From Dehalococcoidia bacterium (GTDB lineage: Bacteria; Chloroflexota; Dehalococcoidia; GIF9; UBA5629): a stretch of DNA of 13,044 nt. The notes beneath the pieces were generated by a model. The model saw only the letters and a list, made by a program, of their open reading frames with translations, was not told the DNA's origin and made no database searches. This document shows, in pieces, positions 1 to 6,384 of this stretch; positions within the stretch are counted from its first letter, which is position 1; the number at the start of each line of letters is the position of its first letter. The stretch lies in NCBI GenBank assembly GCA_028715025.1, contig JAQTLG010000015.1:1-13044 (forward strand), written 5' to 3'. Both the position numbers and the translations under genes were made by a program.

Positions 1-379
1 TTTCGCCCATTGCGCAAAATTCCTTGCTGCTGCCTCCCGTAGGAGTCAGGGCCGTATCTCAGTCCCCGTCTGGCTGGTTGTCCTCTCAGACCAGCTACTG
101 ATCATCGACTTGGTAGGCCATTACCCTTCCAACTATCTAATCAGACGCAAGCCCCTCCTCAAGCGCAAAAGCTTTACTGATAAGCTAACGCTTACCAGCA
201 CATGCGGTATTAGCCTGCCTTTCGGCAAGTTATCCCCCACTTAAGGGTAGGTTACTTACGCGTTACTCAGCCGTTCGCCACTCCCCGATCAATCTTGCGA
301 ACAATCGGGGCGTTCGACTTGCATGCATCAGGCACGCCGCAAACGTTTATCCTGAGCCAGGATCAAACTCTCTTAATTA
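1..379 (-). rRNA. rrs: 16S ribosomal RNA, 5' portion (partial at window edge)
   Basis: The reverse complement holds the conserved 5' sequence AGAGTTTGATCCTGGCTCAG (positions 352-371). It also holds the ACTCCTACGGGAGGCAGCAG segment near positions 27-46, so about the first 360-380 nt of 16S rRNA are present and the rest runs off the left edge. The mature 5' end is placed at about 377-379 by analogy with other bacteria. From memory, the variable regions look most like Dehalococcoidia (Chloroflexota): GCGGCGTGCCTGATGCATGC, AAGTGGGGGATA, and TGAGGGGCTTGCGTC. The gene is preceded by its own promoter and a boxA-like leader. No tRNA or other rRNA precedes it, and its upstream neighbours are metabolic genes. 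In Dehalococcoides the 16S gene is separate from 23S-5S; whether that holds here cannot be seen because the downstream side is missing. Confidence 0.97.
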
Positions 380-407
380 GTTTAGAACCTTCCTTCCACT
401 ATCCAGT

Positions 408-419
408 TGTTAAGGTGCG
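408..419 (-). promoter_or_regulatory. boxA-like rRNA antitermination element in the 16S leader
   Basis: The minus strand reads CGCACCTTAACA, which matches the bacterial boxA consensus TGCTCTTTAACA at 9 of 12 positions. It lies about 30 nt upstream of the mature 16S end and downstream of the predicted transcription start. That is where NusB/NusE-binding boxA elements of rRNA operons sit. The assignment rests on sequence similarity and position only. Confidence 0.5.
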
Positions 420-437
420 TTTTGGAAAACAGCAGTT

Positions 438-466
438 ATATTAGCATGCCGTTCGGGGGATGTCAA
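438..466 (-). promoter_or_regulatory. Sigma-70-type promoter of the 16S rRNA gene
   Basis: Reading the minus strand there is a perfect -35 hexamer TTGACA (461-466), a 17-bp spacer (444-460) and a -10 hexamer TAATAT (438-443), a one-block shift from TATAAT. Transcription should start near 430, giving a leader of about 50 nt that contains the boxA-like element. Upstream of the -35 the sequence is AT-rich (about 467-490), as expected of an rRNA UP-element region. This is the strongest promoter-like sequence on the left side of the window. Confidence 0.8.
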
Positions 467-497
467 ACAATACCAAATCTATTGTTAATGTTCTATG

Positions 498-587
498 ATT
501 TGTCACCTTCACTCCCAACCGATTCAGACAGGCGCATATTATTCTGGCAGTGAATTCAGATCCCTCATCAGAGTAATGTGTTCTGTT
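498..587 (-). pseudogene. Possible remnant of a DDE transposase (integrase core fragment)
   Basis: A short minus-strand frame encodes HYSDEGSEFTARIICACLNR followed by LGVKVTNHR. This resembles the second-Asp region of rve/IS3/IS481-type transposases (pattern H-S-D-x-G-S-E-F-T...L-x-x-L/h-G-[IV]-K). The frame is only 81 codons in all, and similarity is confined to about 30 codons. I see no transposase-like sequence upstream of it, and the frame runs into the rRNA promoter at 466. The catalytic Glu region is absent. If real, it is a relic of an insertion sequence abutting the rRNA gene. The remainder of the gene-free stretch 380-772 (about 588-772) shows no gene, hairpin terminator or RNA that I can recognise. 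Confidence 0.35.
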
Positions 588-772
588 ACTCCCCTGGAAA
601 CAAATGGCTGAAAGAAGCAGGATTAACTTAGATGTTGCAAGTACGGGGGTGGGTATATCCCAAGGAATAAGTATCACGCGTATCATAACGCACTTTACCC
701 TGGACCATGAACATGTAATAGTCTTACGGGTGAATCAACGTCAAATATTAATAAAACTTAACTGTCAATACG

Positions 773-1819
773 CTAATCGTAGAATCCGAAATCATTAATA
801 GCCTTTGTCAGCATGTAGAAATTATATGGCGGCGTCGATGACGGAGTCTCACAGGCCGTCATGAGGATATATCCACTTGGGGCATCTTTGCCCGCCAGGA
901 TACATTTTTTTGCTGCCTCATAGACTTCATTGGCTGCCGCGTTGGCAATAAGTGAAGTATCGAGATTGCCGGCAATGATATTTTTTTCACCAAAGTATTT
1001 TATTCCATCCGCAATGCTAACCTGTTGTCCCAGGCTGACGATGCCAGGATCGCCCATAGGCACCTGGCTCCATAAAGGCAGGTTCTTATTCTGCTCTCCG
1101 CAGATATGGCATAAAATGTGCTTCACACTCAATCCCAGTATCTCCTGGTGCAGCTTCTGCTGGTAGGGCAACACGAATTCTTCAAAAGTACGTGGCGATA
1201 TAATGGAGTTTGCTGCAGTGGGTTCCCATATTTGCACCAACAGGCGCTGCGTGCCGAAGATCTTAACCCACAGCCTGGCTGCACTTAAGATATGATCGGC
1301 CGCCAGCTGCACAACCCTGTGAACCGTTTCCGGTTCCCTCGCTATCCACATGCACAGATTTCTTATATCACAGATGTTGCCTGCCGTAGTGAATACACCG
1401 CCCACCACAAGACTGATCAAACCACCGTGGCTTTCCTGCATTTTGGAAAACTCCAGCGCCTTGGGAAGATTGCCCGCTGCCTGCGGATCCAAGAGCCTGA
1501 GCTTATCGATATCTTTAAGCGATTGTACCGGGTAGCGTACACTTCTCGGTGATTGAATCGAATCGCCGATTGGGAACTCCACTTCCCCACCAAACTCGCT
1601 CGTCCCATAGACAGCACTGCCGAAAAAGGGGTACTGGTCGTGTCCATACATTTGCTGAGTCCATAGTTGGGCATCGAAGCTTCTAACAGGTTCGCTGTAC
1701 ACTGAACCTACGGGGTATCCGACGTTCTTAGCGCTGAAGCCCAGCGAAAAGGGAAAAAAAGGCACGCGGTCCAATTTTTGCCTGTTCAAAAGGGAGTTTA
1801 CCCGCTCGATGGATGTCAT
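773..1819 (-). CDS. UroD-superfamily methyltransferase, MtaA/MtbA-like (methylcobamide methyltransferase)
   Basis: This 348-residue protein has the uroporphyrinogen decarboxylase fold signature but looks like the methyl-transfer branch rather than haem-synthesis HemE. Seen: N-terminal ERVNSLLNRQKLDRVPFFPF, the typical MtaA/MtbA opening; His238-x-Cys240 in HILCHICGE; AGNLDTSLI near 283-291; and Cys323 in GYILMTACETPSSTPPYNF. In MtaA and MtbA an H-x-C...C set of this kind binds the zinc that activates the thiol methyl acceptor, and here it is complete. The family moves methyl groups between a corrinoid protein and a thiol or other carrier. In a bacterium without coenzyme M the acceptor could be tetrahydrofolate or another cofactor; this is inferred. 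It is the last gene of a three-gene set, 80 nt after the corrinoid-protein gene, with a modest AAGGGT ribosome site. It ends about 310 bp before the 16S promoter with no visible terminator. Confidence 0.85.
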   Translation of the reverse strand: MTSIERVNSLLNRQKLDRVPFFPFSLGFSAKNVGYPVGSVYSEPVRSFDAQLWTQQMYGHDQYPFFGSAVYGTSEFGGEVEFPIGDSIQSPRSVRYPVQSLKDIDKLRLLDPQAAGNLPKALEFSKMQESHGGLISLVVGGVFTTAGNICDIRNLCMWIAREPETVHRVVQLAADHILSAARLWVKIFGTQRLLVQIWEPTAANSIISPRTFEEFVLPYQQKLHQEILGLSVKHILCHICGEQNKNLPLWSQVPMGDPGIVSLGQQVSIADGIKYFGEKNIIAGNLDTSLIANAAANEVYEAAKKCILAGKDAPSGYILMTACETPSSTPPYNFYMLTKAINDFGFYD

Positions 1820-1899
1820 TTTACCCTTATTATCAGTTTTATTCGTTACCTATCTACTCTTGTTAATTTAAGTCAGAAATAACCCCAGCTACTGAAATA

Positions 1900-2538
1900 C
1901 TAAACAAATTTCTCGCAGAGATAGACGGCCGCCATCGCATCTTCTCCGTGGGCATCACAGCCCAGCTCTTTTGCCAGGACCGGCGTGGTACAGGCACCGC
2001 CAATGATGATTTTTACTTGATCCCGCAGCCCGGCCATGGTTATCTCCTCCACCGCGGACCGTAAGGAGATAACCATGGGTGTTAGTAGCATAGAGAGCGC
2101 CACGATTTTTGCCTGGTGTTTGCCTACTGCTTCAACAATCCGCTGAGAGGCAACATCGGACCCCAGGTCGATCACCTCAAAACCAGCGGCGCTCAGCATC
2201 ATACCCACCAGGTTCTTGCCAAGGTCATGGATATCTCCCTTGACGGTTGCCAGCACGACGGTGCCTTTGCCCTGAATATCGGTATTAACCAGCAATGGCT
2301 CCAGCGGAACCAAGCCGGCTTTCATCACCTCGCCCGCCAGCAACAGCTCGGTCAGGAAATATTCACCGGACTGGAAGCGATCGCCCACGAGCCTCATGCC
2401 GGCGCTCAGACCATCGTTCAGCACATTGCGCGGGTCGGCGCCTGCCTTCAGGGCGACACTTACCTGCCCTGTCACTCCGTCGATATCCAGGTTGACAACC
2501 TTTTCCAACACCCCTTGTATGGCTTCACGTTCGTTCAT
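1900..2538 (-). CDS. Corrinoid (B12-binding) methyltransferase protein, MtbC/MttC-like
   Basis: This 212-residue methyl-carrier protein has the standard two-part layout. A helical cap domain (B12-binding-2, about residues 1-85) contains DRFQSGEYFLTELLLAGEVM. A Rossmann-like cobalamin domain (about 90-212) follows. The DxHxxG motif is intact as D102-I-H104-D-L-G107, where His104 would be the lower axial ligand of cobalt. It is followed by the S149-x-L151 motif (ALSMLL) and the GG motif (IIIGGACTTP, 178-186). The length matches stand-alone MtaC/MtbC/MttC proteins. Its start is supported by GAGGTG at 2543-2548. It begins 22 nt after the stop of the upstream UroD-family gene and is followed by a second one, the usual order for substrate methyltransferase, corrinoid protein and methyltransferase II. 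The methylated substrate is not evident. Confidence 0.93.
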   Translation of the reverse strand: MNEREAIQGVLEKVVNLDIDGVTGQVSVALKAGADPRNVLNDGLSAGMRLVGDRFQSGEYFLTELLLAGEVMKAGLVPLEPLLVNTDIQGKGTVVLATVKGDIHDLGKNLVGMMLSAAGFEVIDLGSDVASQRIVEAVGKHQAKIVALSMLLTPMVISLRSAVEEITMAGLRDQVKIIIGGACTTPVLAKELGCDAHGEDAMAAVYLCEKFV

Positions 2539-2560
2539 TGCTCACCTCGTCAATTTCAAT

Positions 2561-3730
2561 CTAATGTGTGACAGGATAAACTCCGTAGCGGTGGGTATAC
2601 TCGATCATCCAGCGGGTATTTTCGACTTTCACCGCATAGTGCGAGTTGGTCTTACCCATGATGAACCCACCATCCTGAGCAGCAGCCTGTATCGCCGACT
2701 TAACCGCTGCCTCCACTTCCTCCCGTGTACCCTGGCTCATCACATGGGAGATGTCAAGGTTACCAAAAATGCACATCCGCTTTCCCACTCGTTTTTTTAC
2801 CTCCGCCAGGTCTACCCCGGCAGTTGGCTCCAATGCTTGTGCACCATCGAAGCCCCAATCCACGAAAAGATCCAGCAACTGGTTCACGTTGCCGCAGCAA
2901 TGGATAATGATCTTCAAGCCGCGTTTGTGAGCCTCTTCGGTGATTCTCCGCAGGCTGGGGCCGAAAATTTCATCCAGCACACGTGGTGAAACCATCGGTC
3001 CGCTCTTGTAGGCCAAATCGTCCTCGTAAACTAAAGCCGGCATTCCAGCATCGGCAGTAGCGCGGATGGTAGCCAGCCAAATCGTCTCATAATACTTTGC
3101 CATGCGCCGCACAAAGTCGGGATTGCGGTGTAGCGCAACTGAGAAGGCTGTCAAGCCCATGTCCCCGGAGGATGCCTCCCACAACCCGGCACACGACAGG
3201 CTGCCCAGCAGATAAATCCGCTCGCCATAGCGTTTTTGCAGGTCGGCGAATACACGGTATAGTGCTCTATAGATTCTATCGGGAGAGGGGTGAGGCCAGG
3301 CGTCCCATAGCTCCGGCGTGGTCAGTAATCCCTGACGATACATAGGCGTATCCACATTTCCGTCCGGGTCGGCTCCCAGATCGTATAGCTTGCCCCAGAT
3401 GTCGGTCGCCTGCCGGTTACCCTTTAAATTGAAAATCGCCGAGTACCCCGCCAGGGAACAATCGTATCCCAGGACGATGTCGGCTTCAATTTTTTTTGAC
3501 ATAAATTTCTCTATCTGTCGATTGGACCAGCCAATACGATTTATCAGTGGGGCAGCCAATTTGAATAACGTCCCTGTTAAGCCTTCCTGGATCAGGCGTA
3601 GCGGAACGGCCTTGTTTTTCTCGCCCAGGATTTCGTAAATCTGGTTCTGTATCACGGTCTCGGAGTAGATAGGCACACGATCAGGTATTCCCAGATTGAG
3701 TGCGATTGCGGTTCGTTCGTTGCTGTTCAT
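2561..3730 (-). CDS. UroD-superfamily protein, probable substrate:corrinoid methyltransferase
   Basis: This is a 389-residue UroD-superfamily member. Seen: N-terminal NERTAIALNLGIPDRVPIYS; E236-D237-D238 in VYEDDLAYKSGPMVSP; H277-C278-C279-G in IIHCCGNVN; and FGNLDI near 322-327. The H-x-C half of the zinc motif is present. The third-ligand Cys found in MtaA/MtbA-type proteins is not visible: the equivalent stretch reads FIMGKTNSHYAVKVEN, with His364 as the nearest alternative ligand. Sequences of this type are frequently found beside corrinoid proteins in anaerobes and some act as O-demethylase methyltransferase I; that role is inferred from position here. The start is fixed by AAGGAGT at 3736-3742. 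Its ATG overlaps the TGA of a short upstream frame (ATGA), so translational coupling is possible. It is too divergent from HemE, and wrongly placed, to be the haem enzyme. Confidence 0.82.
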   Translation of the reverse strand: MNSNERTAIALNLGIPDRVPIYSETVIQNQIYEILGEKNKAVPLRLIQEGLTGTLFKLAAPLINRIGWSNRQIEKFMSKKIEADIVLGYDCSLAGYSAIFNLKGNRQATDIWGKLYDLGADPDGNVDTPMYRQGLLTTPELWDAWPHPSPDRIYRALYRVFADLQKRYGERIYLLGSLSCAGLWEASSGDMGLTAFSVALHRNPDFVRRMAKYYETIWLATIRATADAGMPALVYEDDLAYKSGPMVSPRVLDEIFGPSLRRITEEAHKRGLKIIIHCCGNVNQLLDLFVDWGFDGAQALEPTAGVDLAEVKKRVGKRMCIFGNLDISHVMSQGTREEVEAAVKSAIQAAAQDGGFIMGKTNSHYAVKVENTRWMIEYTHRYGVYPVTH

Positions 3731-3870
3731 GAGTTACTCCTTACAGGTATTTCTACGAACAATTGAAATAACCTTAAATCTTCGAGATAACGTTTGCTAA
3801 TTATCGGTATATCAACATCTTTATACACAATGTTATCTACACCTTTTTTCTCTTTTACGATGGCCTTCAA
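3727..3870 (-). pseudogene. Truncated N-terminus of a zinc-type alcohol dehydrogenase (MDR) as a 47-codon frame
   Basis: Starting from TTG at 3868-3870 the minus strand encodes KAIVKEKKGVDNIVYKDVDI followed by PII. This closely follows the N-terminal pattern of medium-chain zinc dehydrogenases such as threonine or sorbitol dehydrogenase (MKA-x-V-K...G..N....DV..P). The frame then continues with 23 unrelated residues (SKRYLEDLRLFQLFVEI...) and stops at TGA 3727-3729. That stop overlaps the ATG of the downstream methyltransferase gene. A GAGGTG element lies just before the TTG, in proper ribosome-site position; GTG at 3874-3876 is an alternative start. No catalytic zinc ligands or NAD-binding GxGxxG follow, so this is a stub, perhaps left by deletion of a dehydrogenase that once headed this operon. 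It might now serve as a coupled leader peptide. In the rest of the gap (3871-4036) I see an isolated strong ribosome-site sequence, AGGAGG (3984-3989), not followed by any start codon, and no convincing promoter or terminator. Confidence 0.42.
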
Positions 3871-4036
3871 ATTCACCTCAGAATAGATTCATCATTACAA
3901 ACTTTTACAGTTATAAAAATTGTTAAAAACGCAGTGCATATCCTGTACTTATGTAGAACCCTTATTAATGCGTTCTGATGTCTCCTCCTACAACGAATTG
4001 CACGAAAATGCCGCCACAGGGTTCCATCTTTCACAA

Positions 4037-5407
4037 TCAGGCTCCTGACTTGATCTCATCAAGCATTTTACGATGCATTTCAGCATTGATGGGATAGAAA
4101 GAAATAAGCGCAATAGTAGCCAGAATGAAAATGAGTGGCACAGCAGTCATTAAAAGCTTGATCATAAATAATGTACCTTCACTCTGTGCAATGTTTGGAA
4201 TATAGTTCGCCAGAGTGAGGCATTGCCCGGCAATAAAACCCGCAAGCGCGGCTCCTATTTTAAAGCTGACCCAGAAACAACCATAAAGGATTCCTTCCCT
4301 GCGCAATCCTGTCTTCCATTGGGAGAATTCAACCGTATCGGGAATCATCGACCAAGGGCTCAGGTAAACGGTTGCCATCCCCACACCAGCCAGGAATAAG
4401 ATCGGAATTATATACTCAATGCCTTTATCACTGAAAAAATACAGAAGTACCAGTGCGATGGAAAAAATTATCAGGCCTGTGTTAAAGGCGAATTTCTTGC
4501 TCTTCTTTTTTGAGATAAACACGAAAAGAGGCAGGAAAATGCCCGCGGTGACGAACAGTAGGAGGAAGGCGATGGGGATCATCCATTCCATCTGGAGGTT
4601 ATATTTAAAATAATAGTTTACCACCACTCCCACAATACTTATCCCAACCATCATCAGAGTAGTCGCTCCGGTTAGTATGAGAAAGGGGCCATTTTTTACT
4701 ACCAGCGCCAAATCCTTCTTAAGCGGCTGCTTAACCTCTCCCGAAGACAAACCCCTCTCTTTGACGCTCGCAAATGTAATCATCAGCAAGACGACAATGA
4801 TAACTGCATATATTATCCCCATAGCTCGAAATCCTGTAGTCTCGTCAGCAAAAGATCCCACCAGTAGCTTCGTTGCACCCGCAGCAGCAAGCGTTCCTGC
4901 AAGCGCGAAGGCCATGGAATAGCCCGAAAGAGACGACCTCTCGTGGGCATCAAGCGTGAGATCGGCCGTAAGGGAGCCGTAGGGAACATTCGCCACAGTG
5001 ATTGCCGAACAGAAGGCTATAAATGTAACAAATCCATAGATTATTCGGTCTGTTTCTGAAAGGTTCGGGGAGGCGAAAAGCAATATCATCGAGATACCTA
5101 ATAATATCGATCCAAACAAAATATATGGGCGTTTCTTCCCCCATCGTGACTTTGTATGATCGCAAAAGTATCCTACCATCGGATCGAAGACAATATCCCA
5201 GGCTTTAGATACAAAAAAAATGGCCCCTGCAAAAGCCGCGCTGATCATAAACACATCAGTATAAAAGAAGATCAGGAAAAGGGCGACAACCTGGAACGCC
5301 AGGTTAAAGGCAAAGTTGCCTATGCCATAACCCAACTTAACACCCAGAGAGAGGCGTTCGCTACCTTCGACCGTGTTCACATTTGAGACCTGCTGAATGT
5401 CTTTCAT
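4037..5407 (-). CDS. GPH-family (MelB-like) MFS cation symporter
   Basis: This is a 456-residue, very hydrophobic protein with about 12 membrane segments, in the inner membrane. The glycoside-pentoside-hexuronide:cation symporter family is recognised by the segment after the second helix: SKAWDIVFDPMVGYFCDHTK, then SRWGKKRPYIL (about residues 68-97), and by the NVPYGSL motif in helix 4. GPH transporters move sugars, glycosides or related anions with H+ or Na+; the substrate cannot be read from sequence. The GTG at 5420-5422 would lie inside the ribosome site. The ATG at 5405-5407, 7 nt after GAGAGG (5415-5420), is the better start and gives MKDIQQVSN. It lies 60 nt behind the activase gene and closes the glycyl radical enzyme operon, so it probably imports the GRE substrate or a precursor. 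No hairpin terminator follows. Confidence 0.88.
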   Translation of the reverse strand: MKDIQQVSNVNTVEGSERLSLGVKLGYGIGNFAFNLAFQVVALFLIFFYTDVFMISAAFAGAIFFVSKAWDIVFDPMVGYFCDHTKSRWGKKRPYILFGSILLGISMILLFASPNLSETDRIIYGFVTFIAFCSAITVANVPYGSLTADLTLDAHERSSLSGYSMAFALAGTLAAAGATKLLVGSFADETTGFRAMGIIYAVIIVVLLMITFASVKERGLSSGEVKQPLKKDLALVVKNGPFLILTGATTLMMVGISIVGVVVNYYFKYNLQMEWMIPIAFLLLFVTAGIFLPLFVFISKKKSKKFAFNTGLIIFSIALVLLYFFSDKGIEYIIPILFLAGVGMATVYLSPWSMIPDTVEFSQWKTGLRREGILYGCFWVSFKIGAALAGFIAGQCLTLANYIPNIAQSEGTLFMIKLLMTAVPLIFILATIALISFYPINAEMHRKMLDEIKSGA

Positions 5408-5414
5408 ATGGATT

Positions 5415-5420
5415 CCTCTC
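5415..5420 (-). promoter_or_regulatory. Ribosome binding site that fixes the transporter start
   Basis: The minus strand reads GAGAGG, 7 nt before the ATG at 5407. The longer candidate start (GTG at 5420-5422) overlaps this element, which argues for the shorter protein. Confidence 0.6.
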
Positions 5421-5467
5421 ACATTTCTTAATTACCCATTGTGTTAAAGATTTGTAGCCGAATTATC

Positions 5468-6376
5468 CTATTGATTGAACAATGGTTCGTAACCATATGA
5501 TTCAACTATCCCGGCTATTTCCGTCTTCATCGCGTCGGTTAGCTCGCCCATGTCGCGATAGTCGCAGCCCCTGTTGATCTTTTCGTATTTTGTTTTAGCC
5601 ATTCTGTTATACGGCATGAGATGTACTGGTCCCTTATAGGTGGATTCTTTGAGAACCGATAGAATTCCATGCATTGATTTGGCATCAGCATTAAAACCCG
5701 GGATTACCGGAATTCGCGGTATGATCCGCTTGCTTCCGATTCTCTCAACGAACTGACTGAAATTCTGTAGTATTCTTTCATTACCAGTGCCGATATACTC
5801 ACGATGTTTTACCGGATCAGAGTGTTTGAGATCGAAGAGAATAAGGTCAGAAAGCGTTTGCAGTTTCTCAAGAGAATCCGTATTAAAACATCCACTGGTT
5901 TCTACAGCGGTATGGATACCCAAGGCTTTCAACTTCATTAGAAGATCGAAGAGAAACGATGCCTGAACTGTCGGTTCACCCCCTGACACCGTCACTCCAC
6001 CCCCCGAAGACTGGTAGAAATCTCTATCCCTGGAGACTATAAGCGCTATTTCTCCCGAGTCACACTCACGTCCAATTTTTTCCATGACGTTGTTCTTGCA
6101 GACTGTTGTACATCTACCGCAAACAGTGCATTTTTCACGATTCCGCAGGACTCCTTTGCTTGTCATACTAAGCGCTGCCTGCGGGCAGGCTTTGATGCAG
6201 GCGCCGCAACGTTCACACCGTTCTGCAAAATATGACATCTCCGCCATACCAGATTGTGACTCGGGGTTGTGGCACCATAAACAACGGAGCGGACATCCCT
6301 TAAGAAAAATTGTGCTGCGTATACCGGGGCCATCATACATGGAGTAGTATTGTATATCGAAAACCAAGCCCTTCAT
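5468..6376 (-). CDS. Glycyl radical enzyme activating enzyme (radical SAM, two extra [4Fe-4S] clusters)
   Basis: This 302-residue enzyme should abstract the alpha-hydrogen of the radical Gly in the partner GREs, using S-adenosylmethionine and a reduced [4Fe-4S] cluster. Seen: GPGIRSTIFLKGCPLRCLWC with the radical SAM CxxxCxxC as Cys28, Cys32 and Cys35; and two ferredoxin-type CxxCxxCxxxC sets (C54-C57-C60-C64 and C83-C86-C89-C93). Also seen is SGGGVTVSGGEPTVQ (about 123-137), the SAM-binding GGE motif. Length and the double-ferredoxin insert match the activases of glycerol dehydratase, choline lyase and hydroxyphenylacetate decarboxylase, not the short PflA type. It starts 8 nt after the upstream GRE stop, and its best ribosome site (GGGGAG) lies in the last codons of that gene, so the two are translationally linked. 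It is the only activase in the window, so it probably serves both GREs. Confidence 0.96.
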   Translation of the reverse strand: MKGLVFDIQYYSMYDGPGIRSTIFLKGCPLRCLWCHNPESQSGMAEMSYFAERCERCGACIKACPQAALSMTSKGVLRNREKCTVCGRCTTVCKNNVMEKIGRECDSGEIALIVSRDRDFYQSSGGGVTVSGGEPTVQASFLFDLLMKLKALGIHTAVETSGCFNTDSLEKLQTLSDLILFDLKHSDPVKHREYIGTGNERILQNFSQFVERIGSKRIIPRIPVIPGFNADAKSMHGILSVLKESTYKGPVHLMPYNRMAKTKYEKINRGCDYRDMGELTDAMKTEIAGIVESYGYEPLFNQ

Positions 6377-6384
6377 GAGGTATC

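Noticed and set aside
763..768. TTGACA on the minus strand just after the last methyltransferase gene
   Set aside because: No -10 hexamer lies at 16-18 bp; the nearest TAATAT is only 12 bp away.
604..798. 64-codon plus-strand frame near the left gap
   Set aside because: It has no ribosome site and no recognisable motif, and it overlaps the end of the MtaA-like gene on the opposite strand.
2116..2571. Long plus-strand frame opposite the corrinoid-protein gene
   Set aside because: It is a mirror of a GC-rich conserved coding region with no start context or family resemblance. The minus strand carries all B12-binding motifs.
3970..3986. 12-base identity (GGAGACATCAGA) with the leader of glycyl radical enzyme A
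   Set aside because: A few exact 12-mers are expected by chance in 13 kb, and there is no supporting context.
3956..4024. GAACCC...GGGTTC inverted repeat between the transporter and the methyltransferase genes
   Set aside because: The arms are 6 bp with a loop of 57 nt, too weak to call a structured RNA or terminator.
4037..4048. TCAGGCTCCTGA inverted repeat at the end of the transporter gene, as a possible terminator
   Set aside because: The stem is only 5 bp and no T run follows in the direction of transcription.
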